DNA of 64,000 nt from Culex pipiens pallens. Its lineage: Eukaryota; Arthropoda; Insecta; Diptera; Culicidae. Of the stretch, positions 23,276 to 35,081 are shown piece by piece. The stretch's first letter is position 1. Every line of letters starts with the position of its first letter. The notes under the pieces are model-generated. The model saw only the letters and a list, made by a program, of their open reading frames with translations. It did not search any database and had not been told where the DNA came from. The position numbers and the translations under genes were made by a program. The stretch lies in assembly GCF_016801865.2 (NCBI RefSeq), contig NC_068937.1, positions 15,104,980-15,168,979 on the forward strand, given 5' to 3'.

Positions 23276-24826
23276 ACGGCGTGTTTTCTGGGCAACCTTA
23301 AGGAGAAAAAATAGTCATCACTACTTTCAAAAGTGTCTTATATGAAATTTTCTCAGCTTTCCAATTCTTCTAAGAGCGAAATGTTTCATCGGAAAATTTC
23401 TGAGATATCTCTATTTTAAGTATTTTCTTTTAAAATCCTTGATCATTTATTGGAAACTTTTAAATAACAGTCCAGGAAACTTGTCAAATGATGTATTTCA
23501 TGTGTATTTTACTGACCAAAATGTGCAAAATAAAACAAGAAACAACTTTGAAGAAGGTTGAAAACCGCTAAACATTTTGAAAATTAAGTTTTAGCCGAAT
23601 TTTTGAATATGTGGGATTTATTCAAATAATAAAATAATAAAACCGTATTGAAATATTATTTTTACAAGAACAAATAGATTATTACATAATTGTTGTGTAC
23701 AAATAACACCGGTCTGCTCTGATTCAGCTTGGAATTAGCTGATACAACCGAAATTTCTACAGGTTTGAGATTGATATGGTATTACAAGATTTTTATGAAT
23801 AAATATCATATTTCCTTAATCAAACACTAACTAGTTGCATGGATACAAAACATGTTTTATACTCGAAATTATACTGTTGCTAGCTTTAGGAGAAATACTT
23901 TTCATAAGTATGAAATGATTGTTTCAGTTTTTTTGTATTAAATGATCAAGGAATTAGCAATATTTTAGAAGTTTATAAGACTCTCATCTTTAATCTCATC
24001 TTAAAAAAATATATATGTCTTCATATCAAATGGTTTGGAAAGAAAGTTTCTGTTAGATTTTTTTTATTAAAATACTATTTAATTTTTGTTCAAAAAAAAA
24101 AAAAGTTTGTGACGGTGTTTTCAGAATTCTGAATTGGAAGACTCGAGTTTTATTGCTACTTTTAAGTGCATTTTCTACAGAAAACATTTTATAAAATTTT
24201 ATCTTTATGTAATACTCATGAAAATATGACTTCTGAAGCTTGCTACAGTAATATGTAGGACATTTTCGATTTCAAATCATATTTGTATTTATGTTCCTGG
24301 TTAATGTTTGCTTAAGAAAATATCAAATTTATTCATTAAAATTCAAAAATACATTTAACAATCACAAACCTGCCAAAGTTTCGGTTGAAAAAGCTAAATC
24401 AGAGTAGACACGTGATATTTGTACACAAAAAATATGTAATTATCAAATAATTCTAGTAAAAAATACATTTTTACACCTTTTTTTTATTTTAATTTCTGTA
24501 TAAATCCCAAATATTCAAAAACTTAGACAAAACATAATTTTTAAAATGTTTAGCGGTTTGCAACCTTCTACAAAGTTGTTTTGATTTTGATGAGAAAATG
24601 ACTCATGAAACACATCATTTGATAAGTTTTCTGAACTGTTGGTATAAAGTTTCCAATAAATAATAAAGGAAACCAAAAAACTTAAAATAGAGATATCTCA
24701 GAAATTTCCCGATGAAACATTTCGCTTTTAGAAGCATTGGAAAGCTGAGAAAATTTCCTATAAGATACATTTGAAAGTGGCGATGACTATTTTTTCCTGA
24801 TAAGGTTGTTTTAGAAAACACGCCGT
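23276..24826. mobile_element. 1.55 kb foldback nested in CA repeat
   Basis: ACGGCGTGTTTTCT (23276-23289) pairs with AGAAAACACGCCGT (24813-24826), and pairing continues with divergence to a centre near 24050. Paired blocks include 23355-23420 with 24680-24745 (GCGAAATGTTTCATCGG and its inverse) and 23565-23620 with 24500-24560 (AACCGCTAAACATTTT). CA/TA microsatellite lies directly outside both ends. Confidence 0.8.
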
Positions 24827-24850
24827 GACACATACACACACACATACACA

Positions 24851-25574
24851 CTAGGATGTAACAAAAATGACTTTTTGGCGGGCATTCAAGGGTTTGTTCC
24901 GGTGGGCATACTAACCCTAAATCCAAAATATGAGCTTGATTGGACGTAACAGGAGCAGGCGCTCCGCCTTTCAATTTTAAATGGGATTTAACCCGTAAAA
25001 AAAGATTTTTTCAAAAATGTCACTTTTTGAGGCATTTTGGCCACTGAAGCGTTTATTTTCAACATCATTGGCGTGTAGGCCAGATCCTTGCGCATCTTTT
25101 GGTATATATAACATTGACATTTGGAGCACCCTGGAGCTCGGTACAGGCCTTCAAAGTTTGGCATTTTTTCGAAAAATCGGCCCCGGCAAAATCAAATGGC
25201 GTCTAGGGCGTCGCGAGGCGCGACGCATATCTTTTTTGCCGGGACCGATTTTTCGAAAAAATGCCAAACTTTGAAGGCCTGTACCGAGCTCCAGGGTGCT
25301 CCAAATGTCAATGTTATATATACCAAAAGATGCGCAAGGATCTGGCCTACACGCCAATGATGTTGAAAATAAACGCTTCAGTGGCCAAAATGCCTCAAAA
25401 AGTGTCATTTTTGAAAAAATCTTTTTTTACGGGTTAAATCCCATTTAAAATTGAAAGGCGGAGCGCCAGCTCCTGTTACGTCCAATCAAGCTCATATTTA
25501 GGATTTAGGGTTAGTATGCCAACCGGAACAAACCCTTGAATGCCCACCAAAAAGTCATTTTTGTTACACTCTAA
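24851..25574. mobile_element. 720-bp near-perfect foldback nested in CA repeat
   Basis: The arms are about 345 bp and very similar. TGTAACAAAAATGACTTTTT (from 24857) pairs with AAAAAGTCATTTTTGTTACA (to 25568), and both arms carry the GAGCTCGGTACAGGCCTTCA block. The centre near 25212 has the GC-rich hairpin GCGTCGCGAGGCGCGACGC. Arm identity is much higher than in the other foldbacks, implying recent formation or gene conversion. Opposed open frames at 25017-25274 and 25151-25408 are the same sequence read from the two arms. Confidence 0.9.
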
Positions 25575-25716
25575 TACACACACACATACACACAGACATT
25601 TGTTCAGTTCTCGATTCTGAGTCGATATGTATACATGAAGGTGGGTCTACGACGTTTTTATACGAAGTTCATTTTTAGAGCAGGATTATAGCCTTACCTC
25701 AGTGAGGAAGGCAAAA

Positions 25717-27779
25717 AGAAACCCAGATCGTCAAAAAATCGATTTTTAGTCATAATTTGGGTTTAAATGATAATTTTACATGGAAACCAGATGAGGGCAG
25801 ATTCAGGTTCAGCGGGCAAAATTTCATGAAAAAACATATATTTGGAAAAAAATCGAATTTCGTTGGGGTGGTCCCGTCTGATTTTCCCTTGAAAATCAAA
25901 CTTTTTCCAATGAAGATACCTCGAGTTTAAAGAAAAACACCCCCGAGATTTTTTTCAGTGTTTGTAGTGCTGGATCTCTTCTTTCAAATGCAACCTGGTC
26001 CTTGAAATGTCCTTTTCGAGATATTTAAGTTTCAAATTTGCATCTTTTTTTTTACCATAAAATGCCTGTAGCTTTTGACCCTCAAGTCCAAATTGACCAG
26101 TCAAAAAATAAAAATGTTTTTTTTAGAGCTCTAAAAGTGCCCTTCATATTTTCCATGATAACATCAATAAGAAATAGGTATCTTACTGGGTAACATTTAC
26201 AATAAAAACAAGGAAAAAATGAACAAAAAACTAAAAAGCGGTACAATTTATTTAAGTTAATATAATTTCTTATTTTTCTCATTTAAATATTTGTTTTTTT
26301 AAATATTTTCTGTGTGTTTTGTCAATTTTTAGGAATCATAACTTGGCCAACAATTTGAAAAAAAAATGTTTTTTTTTTTTGGAAAACCTTATCATAACCT
26401 ATGCCAAAGATTTGTGATCAGAACATGCCATCTCAATGTACAGATTTTTGAAAATATTCATAGCACTTGTGTATGGACAGCCCCCATTTTGAATGCATAA
26501 ATCAATCATGCAAAATAGCAGTTTTTTTTAATTTAATGATTAGCAAAAACGAATTTAATTTAATAATCTGCAACAAAATGTTGCGTTATTTTTTGGTTTC
26601 GAATCTGTTTGTTTTTTCTTCTCTCAAATATTTTGTCAGGTCAGGGATATTATTCAAATGTCCGCAAAGGTCTGCAAGTACGAGGTTTGTCTTCCAAAAA
26701 CGGTTTACAAAAACGTACCATGGGATTTGAACACTTTGTTCGTGGTTCCCATTTTCATGAACGTATGTTCACGATTTTGGGAACTCTTTTTCTCCGTGTG
26801 GTACTCCAAGGTTGAGAACCGCTGACCTAAAATATATTGAAGATAAGTCTTTTTTGTTAAGATACAGCCACTCAAATAAAGAAAAAACAAAACAGAAATA
26901 TCAAGGCAGTCCGTGTTTCTCGTTGTTACACTCTAAAAAATTACCCAGCAAATTTACAAAAAAACACGAAATTTTAAAATGAATAATTTTATTTTGAATG
27001 AAAAAAAAACCCTTCTGGGTTAATGTAGATGTGAAAGGTACAAAAAAACCCTTAAAATGACGTGTTCCAAAATTATTTGCAGTTGACTAACGAAAAATGG
27101 CTGAGAAAATACGTTTTTCGAAATTTTGAGTACCAAATTTCCATCTCAACACCGTTTCACGAGGCAAATGTCTTTTTTCATGTACAAAAATGGAATGGGG
27201 TCGTAACGTCCCTCCATAATGAGATATCAAAAAATGGACCTCGAAGTTACCCCTCAGAGCAAAGTTTCACGCAAATCGCCAAACATAAAACCTGCCGATT
27301 TTTTTTTTATTTTAATGTTCTCGAAAAAAATAAACCGTAATACTCAACAGAAAAATATCTATCAAGTTTCTTGTATAGATGTAAATGTAATAAGAAAGCG
27401 AGAATATTTTAACTTATATAAATTAACAATTAAAATAGAGATGTAGAAATCCTTACTCCTAAACAAATGTTTGTGCACGTTTTTTTAATAAATCAAATTA
27501 CCATATCATGTTATGATTGAATTAAGAAAAAGTATTTTCAAAATTAAAAAGGCCAGCCCTACTGCGTTGTGTTTACCGCCGAGAGTATTCTAAGAACGGA
27601 TCACATTTCTCAGAATCAACAGAGGCGCGATTTATGCTTGCTTTGGTGTTGTCTAAGGTGTAATAATTCAATGTAAAATACATGAAATACTAAGTCTTGA
27701 ATTACTCGCTAAGTGATATAATTCGAAATTTCATAACCAGTTGGTAGAAAGTCCTAAGTCCGCTGACTTGCACTGTTTC
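25717..27779. other. AT-rich repeat remnants, no gene seen
   Basis: Homopolymer-rich DNA. Near 26808-26824 the inverse of CAGCGGTTCTCAACC occurs, a hAT-like end also seen at 39363. Around 26930-27330 there is another AT-rich repeat-like block. Open frames at 26467-26730 and 27062-27340 lack domains or splice support. Confidence 0.4.
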
Positions 27780-28860
27780 ACAAGCATGTAATTTCGCGTT
27801 ATTTTTTACCCCCACTACCCTCCAACAACACCCCAACAATAATGTTCCCATCCGTGGATGAGAGAACCAGACACAACAAAAATAGAAGCAAAAAACTGAA
27901 AATACTTTGTTTCCCGCTCGATGAATGCTGCGCGCTCCTCTGAAAAAAGTGAGAGTGACTCAACGAGTTTGGACCCTCGGGCGAATCGCGAGTTGGAGAA
28001 AAAGAGAGGAAGAAAAAAATAACAATAATAACAGCTGAGGTCCGTCCAAGAGGAGAGACTTGACGTGACGTGACGTGCGTGTGTGTGTGTGACGCCGTGA
28101 CGGTTACCACACTCATGACTTCAAGTCCGGATTCCGCCACTTTTACCCAAAGTTGGGTAATATTGTTTTGAAACCGGATTGATTTCGTCTTTTTAAAAGG
28201 ATTTCTTAGCAAAATGTTTACAACCTAACCTCAAAATGTAACTTTTCAAGCCACATGCGTAATTTGAATTTGCTTAGTTTCTACGCCTTATTTGACAGCT
28301 CTTGATCAAAGTTGAATGATCGTTGAATGAACCCGGGGTCCATTCACAAGGCAATTCTCGCCCGGCCTTAAGTTTCCCATAACGATCGTGTTTCGTGATC
28401 AAGAAAAAAAGAGGAAGTAGAAGAAGGGAAATAAAGGAAGAGAAAGAAGAGTTAAGCACGCGCGCGCGCTTTGGCGTGTTGATTCATGTTTTATGGCGAC
28501 TATTATTGCGGGTATTTATTTGTTTGTACGCGTGCACTTAAAAAGTGGTTTTTCGTTCACCGAACGATGCCGCAATTTATGTGTTTGTTTTTTTTTCGGT
28601 TGCGGTCAGATTGAGCGATTTTGTGTGGTTGTTTGAGGGGGAAGTTTTATAGCAGTATCTTTCTGGAGCTACTTCAGCAGGAGATGATTGTCGGGAGTGT
28701 ACTTTTTTTCTCGTTTGAGCTGGTTTTTAGTGTCTGGTACTCTTTTTATAGCGTCTATTAAAATTTGCTCTATGAAGTTCGAAAGTGAATGGATGCCGGA
28801 AATTTTTTATGTGTTGTGTGTCAACTTTTTTGAGTGAAGAGTAATTTTCTACATATTTGC
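27780..28860. other. unique GC-richer segment, no gene confirmed
   Basis: Purine-rich tracts (28000-28030 and 28405-28455), a TGACGTGACGTGACGTG repeat at about 28060 followed by (GT)n, and GCGCGCGCGC at 28460. The 137-codon minus-strand frame (27799-28212) shows low-complexity serine/leucine runs and no domain. It may contain regulatory or untranslated sequence. Confidence 0.3.
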
Positions 28861-29286
28861 AAGTAAATTTTTAACTGCACTTTTAATTTCTATGAAACTT
28901 TGTTCATCGATTTGTAATGTCAAAATGGCTTCATTTGTATTATTGGTTCGTTGATACAAGCCTCCATACAAATTTTCACTTAAAATTTCTTTGTAAATAT
29001 TTGCAAACCATTTCAAAATGCAAATTCAAAGGATCCAAACAAAATTGCCCTTTTTTAAACATGGTATAGTAATAAATACCCGATTTTTACCAACTTTTAT
29101 TCTCCTTTGAATCCAAATATCAATTATTGAAAAGTACCTTAGTAAAAATTTGATAAATTGCACCTTTTTATACCTTTTTCTCAAAAACATAAAAAAGTGA
29201 AAAAATACGCAGTGAAAGGTGAAAATTTGGTTGGTCAAAAAGACTCAAAAAGATAGTTCAATGTTTGTGTAATGTTTAAAATGTGA
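28861..29286. repeat. degraded dispersed-repeat remnant
   Basis: 28895-28975 resembles the 14101 family (GTCAAAATGGCTTCATTTGT, then CCTCCATACAAA), followed by the usual AAAAGTACCTTAGTAAAAAT and GCACC phrases. No gene seen. Confidence 0.45.
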
Positions 29287-29569
29287 AATAAGGCTTTCTA
29301 GTCAGAAATTTGCCAACACATTCAAAGTATGTTTACATGGCTGCTGGGAGATTGTTTGCATCAGATCTCCTATCTCTTTCTAGAAAAAGTTTTTCGTCAG
29401 GCGAATTCTAGCTGGGTTTTTTGTCTGACTGCCCGATATGTCAGCCAACATATTTCGCAGGGCTGTGACAGCTCGAGCACGACCATTGTTTGCATCAGGA
29501 CACTGTGACGAGGAGTTCGTCATTTTCTGGTTAAATTATATTTTTTCACTGGGCCTAGAAAGCCTTATT
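29287..29569. mobile_element. 283-bp miniature element with perfect 15-bp inverted ends
   Basis: AATAAGGCTTTCTAG (29287-29301) is the exact inverse of CTAGAAAGCCTTATT (29555-29569). The interior contains TTGTTTGCATCAG twice (near 29355 and 29488). No coding content beyond a short open frame. Confidence 0.75.
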
Positions 29570-29869
29570 CCGCAGAAACTGTTTGAAATTACACTTTTTT
29601 TTAATAATAGATCAATCATCATTCTGAGATGTAATGTAACCATGATTTGTTTTACTGTTTACTCAGAATTATAAAAAAAAGTTAAAAAAAGTTTTTTTTT
29701 GCGTTTTTTTATTTGTTGTGTGTCATCTGTCACGGGTGACATTGAACGGTCATGATTGACCGCCACTTACATTTATTTTGTAAAATCAGGAAACCCAATT
29801 TCATGAACAAATTTTTTGTGTAAGTGTCCATTCTTTAAATTTGTACCCTATAAAATGATTTATTTTAAG

Positions 29870-30055
29870 AGGTACCAATTTCGCTGGTTCGATTCCCGCC
29901 TTATCCTCCTGGCATTCTATCGGATGGGAAAGTAAGACGTCGGTCCATTTGCGTAAGAGAGGTTTTGGATGACTCACCACACATAACCTTCGGACGCCTA
30001 GAAATGAGCAGAAACTTGCAACAGAGACCACAAAACACGAGGGGTTTGTTAAAGT
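29870..30055 (+). mobile_element. SINE fragment (B box and body)
   Basis: GGTTCGATTCC at 29885-29895 is a canonical B box. It is followed by a body ending AAATGAGCAGAAACTTGCAA, CAGAGACCACAAAACACGAG. The upstream A box is missing or too decayed, so the copy appears 5'-truncated. The arrangement (tRNA-type promoter plus unrelated body) fits mosquito tRNA-derived SINEs. Confidence 0.6.
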
Positions 30056-30649
30056 GCAATTGGATAACTAATTGGATAATTTTTTAAATAATTTTTTAAT
30101 GTGTTGGTTTGTCGTGATTAGAAATTCTGAAGATGATTGCTTCAATGTGTTGAGAATCTCTTGAAAAATTTAGATTTTTTAAATTGCCGATTTAATGTTT
30201 TTGGCAGAATAAAAAAAAACTTTTTCAAAACGATTGCCTTTTCACTTTTTAGCATTTCAAAAAGACAACTTTTTCACTATGTTGATGAAAATCAAGTTAA
30301 AATTACTGGAGTTTTTTAAGGTCCTATAAACAAACTTTTTTTTTGGGTTGTTTTTGAATACCCCTGACTCAAAAACACCCAAAAGCCTTTTGTCTTTCAA
30401 CAAAATGATAGAATTTCAATTCACAAAATGTTTGACCTTATTGTAAAAAACTAAAAACATAACAATATAAAAATCAATGTAGATTAACTAAACGGCATTT
30501 TTTTCCCAAACCGCAAACAATTACTCCTTTTTTTAATATTATGGCATTAACATTGAGATTGACATGACATTTAAATGATTCAAATTTATTTTTTAAATAT
30601 TATTCAAAAGGTAAAATTTGTTTCAAGATTTATATTGTTAAAACATGTA
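30056..30649. other. AT-rich, no gene seen; mini hairpin at 30335-30385
   Basis: Contains the dispersed hairpin (GGGTTGTTTTTGAATACCCC ... TGACTCAAAAACACCCAAAA) at 30335-30385. Otherwise no signal. Confidence 0.5.
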
Positions 30650-32006
30650 GGGGAGTTTGGGGTAATTTGGACACCCCTTTAAAAATCACGTTTTCTTCGG
30701 ATATAAAGTGAAAACGGCAATTTAAGTGATAAGGCTAGTACCAGTAATGGCCTAGGAGTATGGACAAACCCAAAAAGTTGGAATAGGTTAAGTAGTTTTG
30801 GTATAATGTATAAAAGTTTCCAAAGGCCGGTTGGCACTGCCTTAAATTCTAATATTTGAAGGTTAGGAAATAAGGTTTTGCAGGGGTTATATGGCAAAAA
30901 AGTTGACATTTTTTTGTTTAAGGGGGTTGCTTGAACGATGCCTGAGATATGTACGTATAAAAATTGTGCATTTTATCCATTTTTATCATCAAAAATCGCA
31001 ATTTATGATAGAACATGCTATGGGGAAATTTGGACATGGCTTGTGGGGTAATTTGGACATACCTGAAAGTCTACCTGCCAGGCAACAAAAAAGTAACTTT
31101 CATGGTTGGATGAGTTTTTAAAGGGATTTAGATAAATTTAGAGGGATTTAATATGTCAAAACAATCAAAAATGAATGTGAGCAATGAAAACTTTCACAAA
31201 ACGCCTAATTTTTAATTTAGATAAATTTATTCCAATATTCGAATTGATGAAAATCTGATTACTGTACATTTGGCGTTCAACAAGACTCTAATGTTGATTG
31301 CTTTTAATTAATTTCTTTGGCGTTTCTAATTTCTATGCTGGTTTACAATAATATTTAAATTTGAAGGGCTACAGAATGTAAAATTTAAAAAAAATGATTT
31401 TTTTAGGCTAATAAATTTTATATATAAAGATTGATTTATATAAACATAAACGATACCTTAATCACTAAAAACAAGTATAGTGTGCCTGATCCAGAATCAA
31501 TGTTTAAATAATTTCAGTATTAATGATTAAATTAAGTATACTACACTGAACTATTTGTTATCTTCCTATTGAATTATAGTTCTATCACAAAATCATTATT
31601 TAATCCTTTGATGAAATATTGTGAGCAACACTTCAAAATATAAAGCAATTACAAAACCAGGTTGAAGGATAAAAAACATGCTCAAAAAATTAAATGTTAA
31701 ACTTATTCTTCAACATGTGTCCAAATTACCCCACAAAAAGTGTTCATATTACCCCACAAGGCATGTCCAAATTACCCCATAGAGGTGTTCATATTACCCC
31801 CACGCAAAAATGTGGGGGTAATTTGGACACCTTTTAACTTTTGCGATAAAAATGGGTTTTTCATCAAAATTTATCGAAATGAATGACATTTTTCCATCAA
31901 ATATGGTCTCTATTATCCTCTGGTGTCATCCACATTCCTTTATAATATCCATACAGCCCGTAACAGAGCAATTTCCTTAGGGTGTCCAAATTACCCCACA
32001 CTCCCC
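30650..32006. mobile_element. TA-flanked element with repeated GGGGTAATTTGGACA boxes
   Basis: The left end is GGGGAGTTTGGGGTAATTTG and the right end is CAAATTACCCCACACTCCCC, with TA immediately outside each. The end box GGGGTAATTTGGACA or its close variants occurs again internally at about 31024 and 31045 (same sense), at about 31720, 31742, 31766 and 31787 (inverse) and at about 31815. The subterminal repeats look like multiplied transposase-binding sites. The 1.36 kb interior has no transposase frame. Confidence 0.85.
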
Positions 32007-33024
32007 TATAAGTCAACAAAAATTTCCAAGTTTGAGACAAATTCGTGGGAAACAGTTTTTTAAATAAATATAATCTTTGTTTTTGCTGACAAAAAAAAAT
32101 ATGTAGAAATTATAAAAAAAAACTAGTTCTAGTAAAAAATCCTATATATCTGAAGATATTTTTGAATTCTAAAGAGTTGGTGAAGGTGACTTGTGACATT
32201 TTAATACATTTCGACCATGCTCAGTATTATTCCTTATGATTCTAGTTGTATTTAATTTGTTCAAAAAAAGAAAAAATGAACAACTCGATTTGCTACTCTT
32301 TTTTTACAGTGCAATTTTTTCTCGAAATTCTTTAAAAACAAGTTTTTTATTATTTGTTTAAAACGAAAATTATATAGTAATTTTTAACAATTTTATTTTC
32401 TTTACTTTTAATTTTCCTTTTTATTCATTAAATTTTTCATTATTTTGTGCCGATTAATAATATTTTTTTTATTTACTTCTTTCCAGGTAAAATTCGCTCA
32501 ACTTTTCACGTAAGCATCTCGAAACGATCATTGCTTTAAACCGATAATAATACTAATAATCACTTCATCAGTTCCCACTAACAACAACTTCCCATGCGAA
32601 AGGTAATCCATCAATTTTCCCTTTCACAACAAAAAAAAAACTCAAGCTCAATCATGATTAGCACTCACCTGTCCGGGCGGGCTGACTTTAAGACTTAAGG
32701 CTTAGGGTATTTCAACAATCGTGAAATAAAATTAAGAAAAAGTAATACACTTTGGCGTTTATACACTCTTAGACTATTTTAGTCACGTTGAAATTGTTTT
32801 TAATAATTCATTGAAAATCAGATTTGCAATAACTCACAAAATATTAAAAAAAAAAACAACTTGAAACAATTCCACCATATTCCAGTTCCCAGAGTTATAA
32901 TTAAAATTTATGACATTCAAAACGGGAAGGGACAGCTTCATGGTCGCACCACACAATGATGGATGTGTGGAGCCTAACCTTATGGTGGTCACTTTGAGAC
33001 ACAGTCATCTTCAGAGAAAGTGTT
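32007..33024. other. AT-rich, no gene confirmed
   Basis: A plausible acceptor, TTTACTTCTTTCCAG, at about 32473-32487 is followed by a short open stretch and GTAAGC (32511) or GTAATC (32604) donors. It is not phase-compatible with the other exon candidates and is treated as unproven. The rest is AT-rich. Confidence 0.3.
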
Positions 33025-33607
33025 TAGGGGAGGTGGGGGTAAGACGGCAATGCGCTTATTTTACTACTTAACATGATAAAAGTTACCAAAATATCTCATG
33101 ATATTGTACCTTAGGCTAAATAGGTTACTTTGAGCCACTTTTTGCAAAACTAAAAAGTGGTTTGTTAACAAAATTTTGATACTTAGGAAAAAATTGCCGT
33201 AATCACCAATGTATCATTTGGAAAATAAATCTTTGATTTTAAACTGTTTTAAAAACATTTTGGAACATATTACTAAAAGCTTTTCATTTCGCAGTCATGG
33301 TGATAATTTCCTTAACAGAGTTAGATAAAAATATTAGATTTTTATGATTTTTTTTTCTTAGTTATCTAAGTTGCAAAATACGGTGGCCGTATTACCCCCG
33401 CAAGAGGAGGAAGGATCTGAAAAACACATTTTTTTTAAATCAATAAAAATTATAGAATAGTTTATTTTAAAGATACCAAGTTAGGTAATTTCTATAAAGG
33501 AGACTTCCAACTAGGATCTGTACTAAGTTGGAGTTGAAAATAAAGGTTTATTTTGATTTTAAATGAGTTTTTACCTTAGGGTGGCCGTCCTACCCCCATC
33601 TGCCCTA
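33025..33607. mobile_element. TA-flanked element with TAGGGGAGGTGGGGGTAAGA ends
   Basis: The left TAGGGGAGGTGGGGGTAAGACGGC-type end pairs with a right end that is the inverse of TAGGGCAGATGGGGGTAGGA. TA is at both boundaries. The 583-bp interior is AT-rich and non-coding. The ends resemble those at 30650, but with 'GACGGC' in place of 'TTGGACA'. Confidence 0.8.
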
Positions 33608-34811
33608 TGCCTTTTTTGTTTTGTTTCTCTTTTTGTGACATTTTGTTTCAAGTTTGTTTTAACTTTACATTTTTGAATTTTTATGTCTTGTTTATTTAAT
33701 TTTTCAAATTTAATTTAATTTTTATTCAACTAAAAAAATGCATTTTTCCCAAAAAATAAAATTTTTACCCTCAATCCCAACTGTGGTTATTACATTGTTT
33801 ATGACAGCACCACAAGATTTCTCTGGTGGGGGGACTCTGGTGTAGTGATGTTGTGTTCTTTTGCCGAGTTTATTTTTTTGTGGTCATTGCCGAGATTCGC
33901 CAGGGGTGCCTTTGTGAAAAGAGCATAAAAACGAGCCAAGCTCAAAACGTGTGTGTGTGTGGGAAGGGTGGGAAAAATTCGTGTGCTTTTTCCCTCTTTG
34001 AGATTCAACCTTTCTTGACCAGAAAGCTGGAAGGAAATTATAGCTTATGAGATGGATATGTAAATGTGTGTGTGATTTTATGAGGGAAGTGAATAATGGC
34101 TGGTATTGTTGTTTGCAGCCTGGGTGAGGAAGGTGTTTGATCTATTCCTCTCTCTTTCTCTGTGCACCACAAACGAGGTGGTATACTTATGCCACCTTAA
34201 TGGTACGGTGTAATGTAAACTTTGGTTCCGATGGTGCTGGCTGATTATTGAGTGCGATGCTATTGTTGTCGAGGTGATTTTGTGATTGATTGATCAACTA
34301 AGTAATTATGCCATGTTCAATTGATTTTCTTTTATCTTAAGTATAGTTTTGATAATTTCAAGAAATTATCTCTAATTGGAAGTTTGAAACAATAAAAAAA
34401 ACAGTTTTGCGAAAAATCAATCATTAGTAGCTTTTGAATTTATTTATTTTTCAAATGAGAGGTAGAATTTAATGATCTGGCAACAGTGCCAAATAATAGT
34501 AGCACTTAATTGAAATGTGTAGGGCTGTTCATGATCGGTTGTAATGCAAATTTTCAGATCAATATTTTCTTTACATAGAACTTTACCAATAAAGCACAAA
34601 GTTTGTTAATCTGGCAACACTGTCCTGAAATGTTATGACTAAGCTGGAATCAATCGATTTTTTATACTTCTATTCAGTAATTTATTTTGAAATGTTGTTA
34701 AAAGATTTTGTAATTTTGTTTCAAAATGTTTGCTTTATAAAGTTAAAAATTATTCTTTTGAACACTTTATGTGCATCTTTGTAAATTTTGAGCGAAATTG
34801 AATAAGATTAA
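33608..34811. other. no gene seen
   Basis: AT-rich on the left. A GC-richer part lies at 33780-34270, with (GT)n-like GTGTGTGTGTG near 33950. Short opposing open frames there have no domains. Confidence 0.35.
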
Positions 34812-35081
34812 CCCATTGATACCCGAGCCTAAAGTTGGCGAAACAAATGTTTTTCATACAAAAATTACTTTTTTAAAGCGCTTATAACTTTTAAGGATCG
34901 AGTTTTACAGCTTTGGTATGTTCTCTGTAGAGCATTAAACTTTCAATAAGAATCTCACTTTTGGGAATGTTTGGATGGAAGTGGCGCCCCGTGCAGACCA
35001 AACCGTAAAAAACTTTTGTTTACCATACATTTTTTTTTTCATTTTTTTTCCATACAAAGTTCACCTCCGAGTATCAATGGG
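34812..35081. mobile_element. 270-bp miniature element with CCCATTGATACCCGAG ends
   Basis: CCCATTGATACCCGAG (left) pairs with CTCCGAGTATCAATGGG (right). The left boundary is TTAA and the right is TAAA, so a TTAA-type duplication with one decayed copy is possible, as in piggyBac-like elements. No coding frame. Confidence 0.75.

Larger units (their letters stand above)
22522..25716 (-). mobile_element. composite element, copy 1 (164-bp internal repeats, CA tract, two nested foldbacks)
   Basis: The left end, ACTTAATCCACCTATGTGGT, and the right end, CTCAGTGAGGAAGGCAAAAA, match (inverted) the ends of the 44207-45443 copy. The shared order, in minus orientation, is GCCTTCCTCAC end, a segment ending TCGACTCAGAATCGA, a (GT)n tract, a GGCACTGGCT..ACCGATTTG segment, three 164-bp repeats, then GGTTGG..GGTGGATTAAGT. 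Two foldbacks have landed in the CA tract (23276-24826 and 24851-25574), which is why this copy is 3.2 kb. No transposase frame seen. Confidence 0.75.

Noticed and set aside
32488..32603. Possible exon after TTCTTTCCAG with donors at 32511 or 32604
   Set aside because: The short version (23 nt) breaks phase with both other exon candidates. The long version has an early in-frame stop. No independent support.
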